Origin: Rhodocyclaceae bacterium
GTDB lineage: Bacteria > Pseudomonadota > Gammaproteobacteria > Burkholderiales > Rhodocyclaceae
Direction: 5' to 3'
Length of the DNA: 64,000 nt
Assembly: GCA_016704145.1 (NCBI GenBank)
Contig: JADJAS010000004.1
Location: forward strand, 62,001 to 126,000
Part shown: one piece after another, positions 43,627 through 50,891 of the stretch
Layout of the letters: every line of letters starts with the position of its first letter
Position numbering within the stretch: the stretch's first letter is position 1
The notes under the pieces: model-generated
What the model was told of the DNA's origin: nothing
Databases searched by the model: none
The model's input: the letters and a program-made list of their open reading frames with translations, nothing else
Translations under genes and position numbers: made by a program

Positions 43627-43674
43627 CGCCCGGCGCCGATAGGGTGGCTTCGCGAGAAGCAGCACGGCCGGGCG
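43627..43674 (+). promoter_or_regulatory. Structured rpsB leader, candidate S2 autoregulatory element
   Basis: CGCCCGGC (43627-43634) pairs perfectly with GCCGGGCG (43667-43674). Inside lies a second hairpin GCTTC-GCGA-GAAGC (43647-43660) with a GNRA-type tetraloop. The structure sits just upstream of the rpsB ribosome site. In gammaproteobacteria S2 represses rpsB-tsf translation through its leader; a similar function here is inference. Confidence 0.5.
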
Positions 43675-43702
43675 GAGGTCAACCCTAATCGGAGATAGAG
43701 TC

Positions 43703-44455
43703 ATGAGCACTACCATGCGCCAGATGCTGGAGGCCGGCGTTCATTTCGGCCACCAGACCCGTTTCTGGAACCCCAAGATGGCCAGTTACATCTTCGGTCA
43801 TCGCAACAAGATCCACATCATCAACCTCGAGAAGACCCTCGCCAAGTACAACGAGGCGATGACCTTCGTCAAGAAGATGGCGGCCCGCAAGGGCAACATC
43901 ATGTTCGTCGGCACCAAGCGCCAGGCGCGCGAGATCATCGCCGAGGAGGCTGCGCGCTGTGGCATGCCCTGCGTCGAAGAGCGCTGGCTGGGCGGCATGC
44001 TGACCAATTTCAAGACGGTCAAACAGTCGATCAAGCGCCTGAAGGACATGGAGCAGATGGCCCAGGAGGGCAACCTCGAGAAATTGTCCAAGAAGGAAGC
44101 GCTGATGCTGCAACGCGAGATGGTCAAGCTGCAGAAGAGCATCGGCGGCATCAAGGACATGGGCAGCATTCCGGATGCGCTGTTCGTCATCGACGTCGGC
44201 TACCACAAGATCGCCATTACCGAGGCCAACAAGCTGGGCATTCCGGTCATCGGCGTGGTTGACACCAATCACAGCCCGGAGGGCATCGATTACATCATCC
44301 CGGGCAACGACGATTCGTCGCGCGCCATCCGGCTGTATGCCCGTGGCGTCGCCGATGCCATCCTCGAAGGCAAGAACCAGTCGATCAATGAAGTCGTTCA
44401 GCAGATCGCCGGCGGGGACGAATTCGTCGAGGTCGAGGAAGATGCGGCCGAATAA
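43703..44455 (+). CDS. rpsB: 30S ribosomal protein S2
   Basis: 250 residues, standard length. Recognised by MLEAGVHFGHQTRFWNPKMA, YIFGHRNKIHIINLEKTLAK, CVEERWLGGMLTNFKTVKQS, PDALFVIDVGYHKIAITEAN and VVDTNHSPEGIDYIIPGNDD. S2 binds late to the 30S body between head and platform and helps anchor S1. First gene of rpsB-tsf-pyrH-frr. The C-terminal acidic tail is normal. Translation starts at ATG 43703 after CGGAGATAGAGTC. Confidence 0.99.
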   Translation: MSTTMRQMLEAGVHFGHQTRFWNPKMASYIFGHRNKIHIINLEKTLAKYNEAMTFVKKMAARKGNIMFVGTKRQAREIIAEEAARCGMPCVEERWLGGMLTNFKTVKQSIKRLKDMEQMAQEGNLEKLSKKEALMLQREMVKLQKSIGGIKDMGSIPDALFVIDVGYHKIAITEANKLGIPVIGVVDTNHSPEGIDYIIPGNDDSSRAIRLYARGVADAILEGKNQSINEVVQQIAGGDEFVEVEEDAAE

Positions 44456-44502
44456 GCCTCGCCGCAACCCCTCGAGATCGCAAATCATTCTGGAGTGAAG
44501 TA

Positions 44503-45399
44503 ATGGCGGAAATTACCGCAAGCATGGTCAAGGAACTGCGCGAGAAGACCGACGCGCCGATGATGGAATGCAAGAAGGCGCTGACCGAGGCCGCCGGCGA
44601 CATGGCCAAGGCCGAGGAAATCCTGCGCGTCAAGCTCGGCAACAAGGCGACCAAGGCGGCGACCCGCGTCGCCGCCGAAGGTGTGGTCGGCATGTACCTG
44701 GCGGCCGACGGCAAGCTGGCCGCCGTCGTCGAGGTCAATTCGGAAACCGACTTTGTCGCCAAGAACGATGAATTCATCGCCCTGGCCAAGGGCTGCGCCG
44801 AACTCGTCGCCGCGAAGGACCCGGTCGACGTCGCCGCCCTGTCGGCGCTGCCGATGGGTGACGGCACGGTTGAATCCACGCGCGCCGCGCTGGTCGGCAA
44901 GATCGGCGAGAACATGACCCTGCGCCGCTTCCAGCGCATCGAGGCCAAGGGCAAGCTGGCCTCCTACGTGCATGGCGGCAGCAAGATCGGCGTGCTGGTG
45001 GACGTCATCGGCGGCGGCGACACGCTGGCCAAGGACATTGCCATGCACATCGCCGCCTCGAAGCCGAAGGCGCTGGACGCTGCCGGCGTGCCGGCCGACC
45101 TGCTCGACACCGAACGCCGCATCGCTGTCGAGAAGGCGCGCGAAGCCGGCAAGCCCGAGAACATGCTCGACAAGATCGCCGAAGGCACGGTGCAGAAGTA
45201 CCTGAAGGACGTGACGCTACTCGGTCAGGTGTTCGTCAAGGCCGAGGACGGCAAGCAGACCATCGAGCAACTGCTGAAAAGCAAGGGTGCGACGGTCAAC
45301 GGCTTCACGCTGTACGTCGTCGGCGAGGGCATCGAAAAGAAGGTCAACGACTTCGCCGCCGAAGTGGCTGCCCAGGCCGCCGCCGCCAAGAAGCAGTAG
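44503..45399 (+). CDS. tsf: Elongation factor Ts
   Basis: 298 residues. The N-terminal UBA-like domain MAEITASMVKELREKTDAPM with MECKKALTEAAGDMAKAEEI is followed by the signature region VVEVNSETDFVAKNDEFIAL, which contains the TDFVAKN contact motif for EF-Tu, and the two core subdomains. EF-Ts exchanges GDP for GTP on EF-Tu. It follows rpsB after 47 bases, as in most bacteria. Copy D of the interspersed repeat begins four bases after its TAG. Confidence 0.99.
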   Translation: MAEITASMVKELREKTDAPMMECKKALTEAAGDMAKAEEILRVKLGNKATKAATRVAAEGVVGMYLAADGKLAAVVEVNSETDFVAKNDEFIALAKGCAELVAAKDPVDVAALSALPMGDGTVESTRAALVGKIGENMTLRRFQRIEAKGKLASYVHGGSKIGVLVDVIGGGDTLAKDIAMHIAASKPKALDAAGVPADLLDTERRIAVEKAREAGKPENMLDKIAEGTVQKYLKDVTLLGQVFVKAEDGKQTIEQLLKSKGATVNGFTLYVVGEGIEKKVNDFAAEVAAQAAAAKKQ

Positions 45400-45403
45400 T
45401 CGG

Positions 45404-45427
45404 AAAAGTCAGCCGTCGCGACACGCC
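45404..45427 (-). repeat. 24-base interspersed repeat, copy D
   Basis: On the minus strand GGCGTGTCGC + G + ACGGCTGACTTTT, in the gap between tsf and pyrH. Confidence 0.75.
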
Positions 45428-45442
45428 ACCTGTCCATCGCCC

Positions 45443-46162
45443 ATGACGACCATGCCCGCCTACAAGCGCATCCTGTTGAAGCTTTCGGGCGAAGCCCTGA
45501 TGGGTGACGATGCTTACGGCATCAACCGCGATACGCTCTGGCGTATTGTCAATGAGGTGAAGGCGGTGGCCGATTTCGGCGTCGAGATCGGCGTCGTCAT
45601 TGGCGGCGGCAACATCTTCCGCGGCATGGCCGGGGCCTCGACGGGCATGGATCGCGCCACGGCTGACTACATGGGCATGCTGGCGACGGTGATGAATGCC
45701 ATGGCCTTGGCCGACGCCATGCGCCAGGCGAACTTGCAGGCTCGCGTGCAGTCGGCACTCAACATCGAGCAGGTGGTCGAGCCCTACATTCGCGGCAAGG
45801 CGATCCGCTACCTCGAAGAGGGCAAGGTCGTCATTTTCGGCGGCGGTACCGGCAATCCCTTCTTTACCACCGACACCGCGGCGGCGCTGCGCGGTTCGGA
45901 AATCGGGGCGGAGATGGTGCTGAAGGCCACCAAGGTCGACGGCATCTATACTGCCGATCCCAAGAAGGATCCGAGCGCAACCCGCTTTGCCAAGATCAGC
46001 TTCGACGAGGCCATCGGCCGCAACCTGGCGGTCATGGACGCCACCGCCTTTGCCCTCTGCCGGGATCAGAAACTACCCATCAACGTTTTCTCGATCTTCA
46101 AGGCCGGCGCGCTCAAGCGCGTGGTGATGGGCGAGGACGAGGGAACGCTGGTGTATTGCTAG
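45443..46162 (+). CDS. pyrH: UMP kinase
   Basis: 239 residues of the amino-acid-kinase fold: YKRILLKLSGEALMGDD, GVEIGVVIGGGNIFRGMAGA, DRATADYMGMLATVMNAMAL, VVIFGGGTGNPFFTTDTAAA and VDGIYTADPKKDPSATRF. It phosphorylates UMP to UDP with ATP and is allosterically controlled by GTP and UTP. Two in-frame ATGs, 45443 and 45452, are possible; the first was taken, though no strong ribosome site distinguishes them. Located between tsf and frr in the canonical order. Confidence 0.98.
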   Translation: MTTMPAYKRILLKLSGEALMGDDAYGINRDTLWRIVNEVKAVADFGVEIGVVIGGGNIFRGMAGASTGMDRATADYMGMLATVMNAMALADAMRQANLQARVQSALNIEQVVEPYIRGKAIRYLEEGKVVIFGGGTGNPFFTTDTAAALRGSEIGAEMVLKATKVDGIYTADPKKDPSATRFAKISFDEAIGRNLAVMDATAFALCRDQKLPINVFSIFKAGALKRVVMGEDEGTLVYC

Positions 46163-46171
46163 GAGTTTGCG

Positions 46172-46729
46172 ATGATTGCCGAACTCAAGAAGAATACCGA
46201 ACAGAAGATGCAGAAGAGCCTCGACGCTCTCAAGCACGATCTGGCCAAGGTCCGCACCGGCCGCGCGCATACCGGCATTCTCGATCATGTGCAGGTCGAG
46301 TACTACGGCTCCTTCATGCCGATTGCCCAGGTCGCCAACATTACTCTGATCGACGCGCGCACCATCGGCGTGCAGCCTTGGGAAAAGCCGATGATCCCGA
46401 AGGTCGAGAAGGCGATCCGCGAATCCGACCTCGGCCTTAATCCGGCCACGCAAGGCGACCTGATCCGCGTGCCCATGCCGATGCTGACCGAAGAGCGCCG
46501 CAAGGAACTCATCAAGGTGGTCAAGCACGAGGGCGAGAACGCCAAGGTTGCCGTGCGCAACCTGCGCCGCGACGCCATCACCCATCTCAAGGATGCGCTG
46601 AAGAAGCACGAACTGGCCGAGGACGACGAGCGCCGGGCGCAGGACGATATCCAGAAGCTGACGGACAAGTACGTCGCCGAAGTCGACAAGATGCTGGTCG
46701 AGAAGGAAAAGGACCTGATGGCCATCTGA
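46172..46729 (+). CDS. frr: Ribosome recycling factor
   Basis: 185 residues, exact family length. Domain I helices: KKNTEQKMQKSLDALKHDLA and KVRTGRAHTGILDHVQVEYY; then SFMPIAQVANITLIDARTIG in domain II and the C-terminal PMPMLTEERRKELIKVVKHE and helix VDKMLVEKEKDLMAI. RRF together with EF-G splits post-termination ribosomes. It starts 9 bases after pyrH behind an AGGAG site. The uppS gene follows after 17 bases. Confidence 0.99.
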   Translation: MIAELKKNTEQKMQKSLDALKHDLAKVRTGRAHTGILDHVQVEYYGSFMPIAQVANITLIDARTIGVQPWEKPMIPKVEKAIRESDLGLNPATQGDLIRVPMPMLTEERRKELIKVVKHEGENAKVAVRNLRRDAITHLKDALKKHELAEDDERRAQDDIQKLTDKYVAEVDKMLVEKEKDLMAI

Positions 46730-46735
46730 GCCATC

Positions 46736-46759
46736 GGCGCCCGGCGATGGCTGACTTTG
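46736..46759 (+). repeat. 24-base interspersed repeat, copy E
   Basis: GGCGCCCGGC + G + ATGGCTGACTTTG. The ATG of uppS lies within it, so this copy spans the frr-uppS junction and encodes the first residues MADF. Confidence 0.65.
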
Positions 46760-47547
46760 GTAGTTCCACCCTGAGGGTGCCCGATGTTTCCGGCGTGCCG
46801 AGGCATCTGGCGATCATCATGGATGGCAACGGTCGCTGGGCGCGCAAGCGTTTCCTGCCGCGGGTCGCCGGCCACAAGCGGGGCGTCGATACCTTGCGCC
46901 GCGTCATTCGGGCCTGCATGGAGCGCGGCATCGAGTACCTGACGGTCTTTGCCTTCAGCTCGGAAAACTGGCGCCGGCCGCCCGAGGAAGTCTCCTTTCT
47001 CATGAACCTGTTCGTCGCGGCGCTCAACGATGAAGTGGCGCGGCTGCACGAAAACGGCATCCGTCTGAAAGTGGTGGGCGACCTGGACCGTTTCGAGCCA
47101 CGGTTGAGGGAACTGATCGCGGCCGGCGAACGTCAAACGGCCGGCAACCGGCGGTTGACACTGACCATCGCCGCCAACTACGGCGGGCGCTGGGACATCC
47201 TGCAAGCGGCCAATCGGCTGGGGCAGGAGCATCCGGAGCGATGCGGTCGATGGACGGAAGCGGATCTGGCTCCTTACCTCGTGATGGCCCACGCGCCCGA
47301 GCCCGACTTGTTCATTCGCACTGGTGGTGAGGAGCGCATCAGCAATTTCATGATCTGGCAGCTCGCCTACTCGGAACTGTATTTCACCGACAAGTTGTGG
47401 CCGGATTTCGATGCCCGTACCCTGGATGCCGCCATCGCCTCGTACCACAAGCGCGAACGGCGCTTTGGCCGCACCAGCGAACAACTGCGGACCACCGGCG
47501 AAGCTCCGGCCGCGGTCGAGGCGTCTTCGTCGCTACAGAATGCTTAA
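46747..47547 (+). CDS. uppS: Undecaprenyl diphosphate synthase
   Basis: 266 residues, cis-prenyltransferase: HLAIIMDGNGRWARKRFLPR with the catalytic Asp, GHKRGVDTLRRVIRACMERG, LTVFAFSSENWRRPPEEVSF, NYGGRWDILQAANRL and DLFIRTGGEERISNFMIWQL with YSELYFTDKLWPDF. It adds eight isoprene units to FPP to give the C55 carrier for peptidoglycan and O-antigen assembly. Overlaps cdsA by eight bases, the usual uppS-cdsA coupling. Confidence 0.98.
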   Translation: MADFGSSTLRVPDVSGVPRHLAIIMDGNGRWARKRFLPRVAGHKRGVDTLRRVIRACMERGIEYLTVFAFSSENWRRPPEEVSFLMNLFVAALNDEVARLHENGIRLKVVGDLDRFEPRLRELIAAGERQTAGNRRLTLTIAANYGGRWDILQAANRLGQEHPERCGRWTEADLAPYLVMAHAPEPDLFIRTGGEERISNFMIWQLAYSELYFTDKLWPDFDARTLDAAIASYHKRERRFGRTSEQLRTTGEAPAAVEASSSLQNA

Positions 47548-48334
47548 GACACGGATCGTCACGGCGCTGGCCCTGCTCGCCGGATTCCTGTGCATCCTTT
47601 TTCTGCTGCCGGAAGCGGGCGTCGCCCTGGCCTTCGGCATGGTGGCCGGGCTGCTGGCCTGGGAATGGGCCGGACTGATGCGGGTCGACGCCGCCGGCCG
47701 CCTTCTGTTCGCCGGCGTCGTTCTGGTTTCCTGCCTTGCCGCCTACCATCAGCCCGAATTCGCTTTCCCGCGACTGTGGTGGATGTCCGCCGCGTTCTGG
47801 CTCTTGCTGGCGCCGCTCTGGTTATGGCGTCGATGGCGCATCGATGCCAACGACATGGTGGGCTATCTCGTCGGCTGGACCTTGATCGTGCCCACTTGGG
47901 CGGCCTTGGTCGGCTTGCAGGCGCGCAATCCGTGGCTGTTGTTCGCGGTGATGGGGCTGGTCTGGGTGGCCGACATCGCCGCCTACTTCGCCGGGCGCCG
48001 CTACGGGCGCCGCAAACTGGCCCCGGCCATCAGCCCGGGCAAGACCTGGGAGGGCGTCGGCGGCGCGGTGGCGGGCGTTCTGCTCTACGGCGCCATCGCG
48101 ACCCTGATGGCCGGCTACGAGCCGCCGAGCATGGTCGGCTGGACGCTGCTGTTGATTGCGCTGACGGCGGTAAGCATCCAGGGCGACCTTTTCGAATCGA
48201 TGATCAAGCGCCAAGCGGGGGTCAAGGACAGCAGCAACCTGCTGCCCGGCCATGGTGGCCTGCTCGACCGGCTCGACAGCCAGACATCGACACTGCCGAT
48301 GGCGGCGCTGGCCATCGCCTGGCTATCGTCATGA
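47540..48334 (+). CDS. cdsA: Phosphatidate cytidylyltransferase
   Basis: 264 residues, an integral membrane protein with about seven to eight hydrophobic segments (for example LALLAGFLCILFLLPEAGVA and LLFAGVVLVSCLAAY). The C-terminal CDP-diglyceride synthase signature reads SIQGDLFESMIKRQAGVKDS followed by NLLPGHGGLLDRLDS. Makes CDP-diacylglycerol from phosphatidate and CTP for phospholipid synthesis. ATG 47540 overlaps uppS, and its TGA overlaps the dxr ATG (48331-48334). Confidence 0.97.
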   Translation: MLKTRIVTALALLAGFLCILFLLPEAGVALAFGMVAGLLAWEWAGLMRVDAAGRLLFAGVVLVSCLAAYHQPEFAFPRLWWMSAAFWLLLAPLWLWRRWRIDANDMVGYLVGWTLIVPTWAALVGLQARNPWLLFAVMGLVWVADIAAYFAGRRYGRRKLAPAISPGKTWEGVGGAVAGVLLYGAIATLMAGYEPPSMVGWTLLLIALTAVSIQGDLFESMIKRQAGVKDSSNLLPGHGGLLDRLDSQTSTLPMAALAIAWLSS

Positions 48335-49518
48335 CCGGCCGCCAGCGCCTCGCCATTCTCGGCGCCACCGGATCGATCGGCCTCAGCACGCTCGACGTGG
48401 TGGCGCGCCACCCGGAACGTTTCGAGGTAGTCGCCTTGACCGGGCACCGCCGGCTCGACATCCTGGCCGCGCAATGCCGCCGCCATCGGCCCCGTTACGC
48501 GGTGGTCGGCGACTCGGCCGACGCGAAGAGGCTCGGCGAGGCGCTCGCCGGTGTCGGTACCGAGGTGCTGGCCGGCGTCGCGGCCCTGGAGGGCGTCGCC
48601 GCGCTTCCTGAAGTCGACACCGTGATGGCCGCCATTGTTGGCGCGGCCGGCTTGTCGCCGACCCTGGCGGCCGTGCGCGCCGGCAAGAAGGTGTTGTTGG
48701 CGAACAAGGAAGCGCTGGTGATGGCCGGCGCCGTGTTCATGGCGGAAGTCAGCCGTCGCGGCACGCCGTTGTTGCCGATCGACAGCGAACACAACGCGGT
48801 TTTTCAGTCATTGCCGCGCGCTTTCGACGGCAACCTCGCCGCCTGTGGCGTGCGCAAGGTTTTGCTCACCGCCTCCGGCGGACCTTTTCGCGCCACGCCG
48901 ATCGAGGCGCTGGCGGAAGTGACGCCGGAGCAGGCCTGTGCCCATCCGAACTGGGTGATGGGCCGCAAGATCTCGGTGGACTCCGCCACTATGATGAACA
49001 AGGGGCTGGAAGTGATCGAGGCGCGCTGGCTGTTCAATGCCATGCCGGACCAGATCGAGGTGGTGATTCATCCCGAGAGCGTGATTCATTCGCTGGTGCA
49101 ATACGTCGATGGCTCCGTTCTGGCGCAACTGGGCAATCCCGACATGCGCACGCCCATCGCGCATGCCCTGGCCTATCCCGAGCGGATCGACGCCGGCGTG
49201 GCACCGTTGGATCTGTTCGAGATTGGTCGCCTGAATTTCGAGCGCCCCGATCTGCGGCGCTTTCCGTGCCTGAGCCTGGCTTTTCAGGCGCTGCGTGCCG
49301 GCGGAAACGCGCCGGCGGTCCTCAACGCGGCGAACGAAGTGGCGGTCGAGGCTTTCCTGGAAGGCCGGCTCGCCTATCCGGACATTGCCCAGGTCATCGC
49401 CGCCTCGCTCGATGCCGTGCCGGCCGCCGCCACCGATACCCTGGAGGCAGTACTGGCGGCGGACCGCGCCGGCCGCGAGGCGGCCCTGGGCATGTTGTTG
49501 GCGCGCCACGCATCATGA
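48331..49518 (+). CDS. dxr: 1-deoxy-D-xylulose 5-phosphate reductoisomerase
   Basis: 395 residues: NADPH site LAILGATGSIGLSTLDVVAR, VLLANKEALVMAG, metal/substrate segment LLPIDSEHNAVFQSLPRAFD, LTASGGPFRATPIEALAEVT, CAHPNWVMGRKISVDSATMM NKGLEVIEARWLF and VIHPESVIHSLVQYVDGSVL. Second enzyme of the MEP isoprenoid pathway, feeding UppS. ATGA overlaps couple it to cdsA and rseP. Copy F of the interspersed repeat lies inside the gene and encodes part of VSRRGTP, a stretch that is normally not strongly conserved. Confidence 0.98.
   Translation: MTGRQRLAILGATGSIGLSTLDVVARHPERFEVVALTGHRRLDILAAQCRRHRPRYAVVGDSADAKRLGEALAGVGTEVLAGVAALEGVAALPEVDTVMAAIVGAAGLSPTLAAVRAGKKVLLANKEALVMAGAVFMAEVSRRGTPLLPIDSEHNAVFQSLPRAFDGNLAACGVRKVLLTASGGPFRATPIEALAEVTPEQACAHPNWVMGRKISVDSATMMNKGLEVIEARWLFNAMPDQIEVVIHPESVIHSLVQYVDGSVLAQLGNPDMRTPIAHALAYPERIDAGVAPLDLFEIGRLNFERPDLRRFPCLSLAFQALRAGGNAPAVLNAANEVAVEAFLEGRLAYPDIAQVIAASLDAVPAAATDTLEAVLAADRAGREAALGMLLARHAS
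48744..48767 (-). repeat. 24-base interspersed repeat, copy F (inside dxr)
   Basis: On the minus strand GGCGTGCCGC + G + ACGGCTGACTTCC, nearly the full consensus, within dxr without disrupting the frame. Confidence 0.65.
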
Positions 49519-50888
49519 GCTACGCCGCCCTTCTCTGGTACCTGGGCGCGTTCATCGTCGCGCTGGGCGTCCTCATCGTTGTCCACGAACTCGGCCACTA
49601 CCTGGTGGCGCGCCTGGCCGGCGTCAAGGTGCTGCGATTCTCGGTGGGCTTCGGCAAGCCCATCTATCGCCGATGCCTTGGCGTCGACGGCACGGAATGG
49701 GCCATCGGCGCGTTTCCGCTGGGCGGCTATGTCAAGATGCTCGACGAACGCGAGGGCGAGGTGCCGGCGGCGGAACTCGACCGAGCTTTCAACCGCCAGC
49801 CGGTCGGCTGGCGCATGCTGATCGTGGCAGCCGGGCCGGTGGCCAACTTGCTGTTTGCGGTGCTGCTGTACTGGGTACTGTTCATCCACGGCGTCGACGA
49901 GCTGCGTCCAATGCTGGCGCGACCACCGGTCGGTAGCGTGGCGGCCGCGGCCGGCGTCGAGGAGGGCGACCTGGTGCGCAACGTGTCCGGTGTCGCGGTC
50001 AGTACCGCCCAGGAGCTTCGCTGGCAACTGATGCAAGGGCTCATGGAGCGACAACCGGTTGTCCTCGAAGTGATGACATCGAGAAACGAGATCGCGCTGC
50101 GCCGCCTGGATACCTCGTTCTTCGACGTCGCGGAACTCGATGCCGACTTCACCACGCAGCTGGGTGTGCAGCCACATCACCCGAGGCTGCGGCCGGTGAT
50201 CGGCGCCGTCGCGCCCGGTTCGGTGGCCGAGGTGGCGGGACTGTTGACGGGCGACGAGGTGCGCGCGATCAATGGTCGGGCCATCGACGAATGGAGTCAG
50301 TTGGTGACGGCCGTGAAAGCCTCTCCCGGGAAGTCGCTGGCCATGACATTGGCGCGGGGCAGCGTGACCGTGGAGGTTGCCCTGGTGCCCGAAGAGACCA
50401 GTGAACGGGGTGTCCGGATCGGCCGCATCGGCGTCGGTGTCCGTGACGATCCGGCAGCGCGGGCGGGATTGCTGGTGCGTGTGCATCTGGCGCCCGGCGA
50501 GGCGCTGGCCAGGGCAAGCATCCAGACCTGGGAAACCTCGCTGTTCAGCCTGCGCATGATCGGGCGCATGCTGGTCGGCGAACTGTCCTGGAAAAACATT
50601 TCCGGCCCGGTCACCATTGCCGACTATGCTGGCCAGTCCGCCCGCATGGGGCTCGATCATTACCTCAAGTTTCTGGCGCTGATCAGCATCAGCCTGGGCG
50701 TGCTGAACCTGCTGCCGGTGCCGATTCTGGATGGCGGGCATTTGCTGTATTATTTTATCGAGGTCATCAAGGGTGGTCCGCTATCCGAGCGGGCCATGGA
50801 GATCGGGCAGCAAGTCGGCCTTGCGCTGCTGGCGCTCTTGATGGCGTTTGCCTTTTACAACGACTTCAACCGCCTGGTCTCGGGCTGA
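49515..50888 (+). CDS. rseP: Site-2 zinc metalloprotease RseP
   Basis: 457 residues. The first membrane segment carries IVVHELGHYLVARLAGVKVL with the HExxH zinc site; two PDZ-like domains occupy about residues 115-200 and 215-300 (GSVAEVAGLLTGDEVRAING). The last membrane segments contain SLGVLNLLPVPILDGGHLLY with the NxxPxPxLDG motif, Asp being the third zinc ligand. It performs regulated intramembrane cleavage of anti-sigmaE and of remnant signal peptides. Placed, as usual, before bamA (3-base gap). Confidence 0.97.
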   Translation: MSYAALLWYLGAFIVALGVLIVVHELGHYLVARLAGVKVLRFSVGFGKPIYRRCLGVDGTEWAIGAFPLGGYVKMLDEREGEVPAAELDRAFNRQPVGWRMLIVAAGPVANLLFAVLLYWVLFIHGVDELRPMLARPPVGSVAAAAGVEEGDLVRNVSGVAVSTAQELRWQLMQGLMERQPVVLEVMTSRNEIALRRLDTSFFDVAELDADFTTQLGVQPHHPRLRPVIGAVAPGSVAEVAGLLTGDEVRAINGRAIDEWSQLVTAVKASPGKSLAMTLARGSVTVEVALVPEETSERGVRIGRIGVGVRDDPAARAGLLVRVHLAPGEALARASIQTWETSLFSLRMIGRMLVGELSWKNISGPVTIADYAGQSARMGLDHYLKFLALISISLGVLNLLPVPILDGGHLLYYFIEVIKGGPLSERAMEIGQQVGLALLALLMAFAFYNDFNRLVSG

Positions 50889-50891
50889 TTC

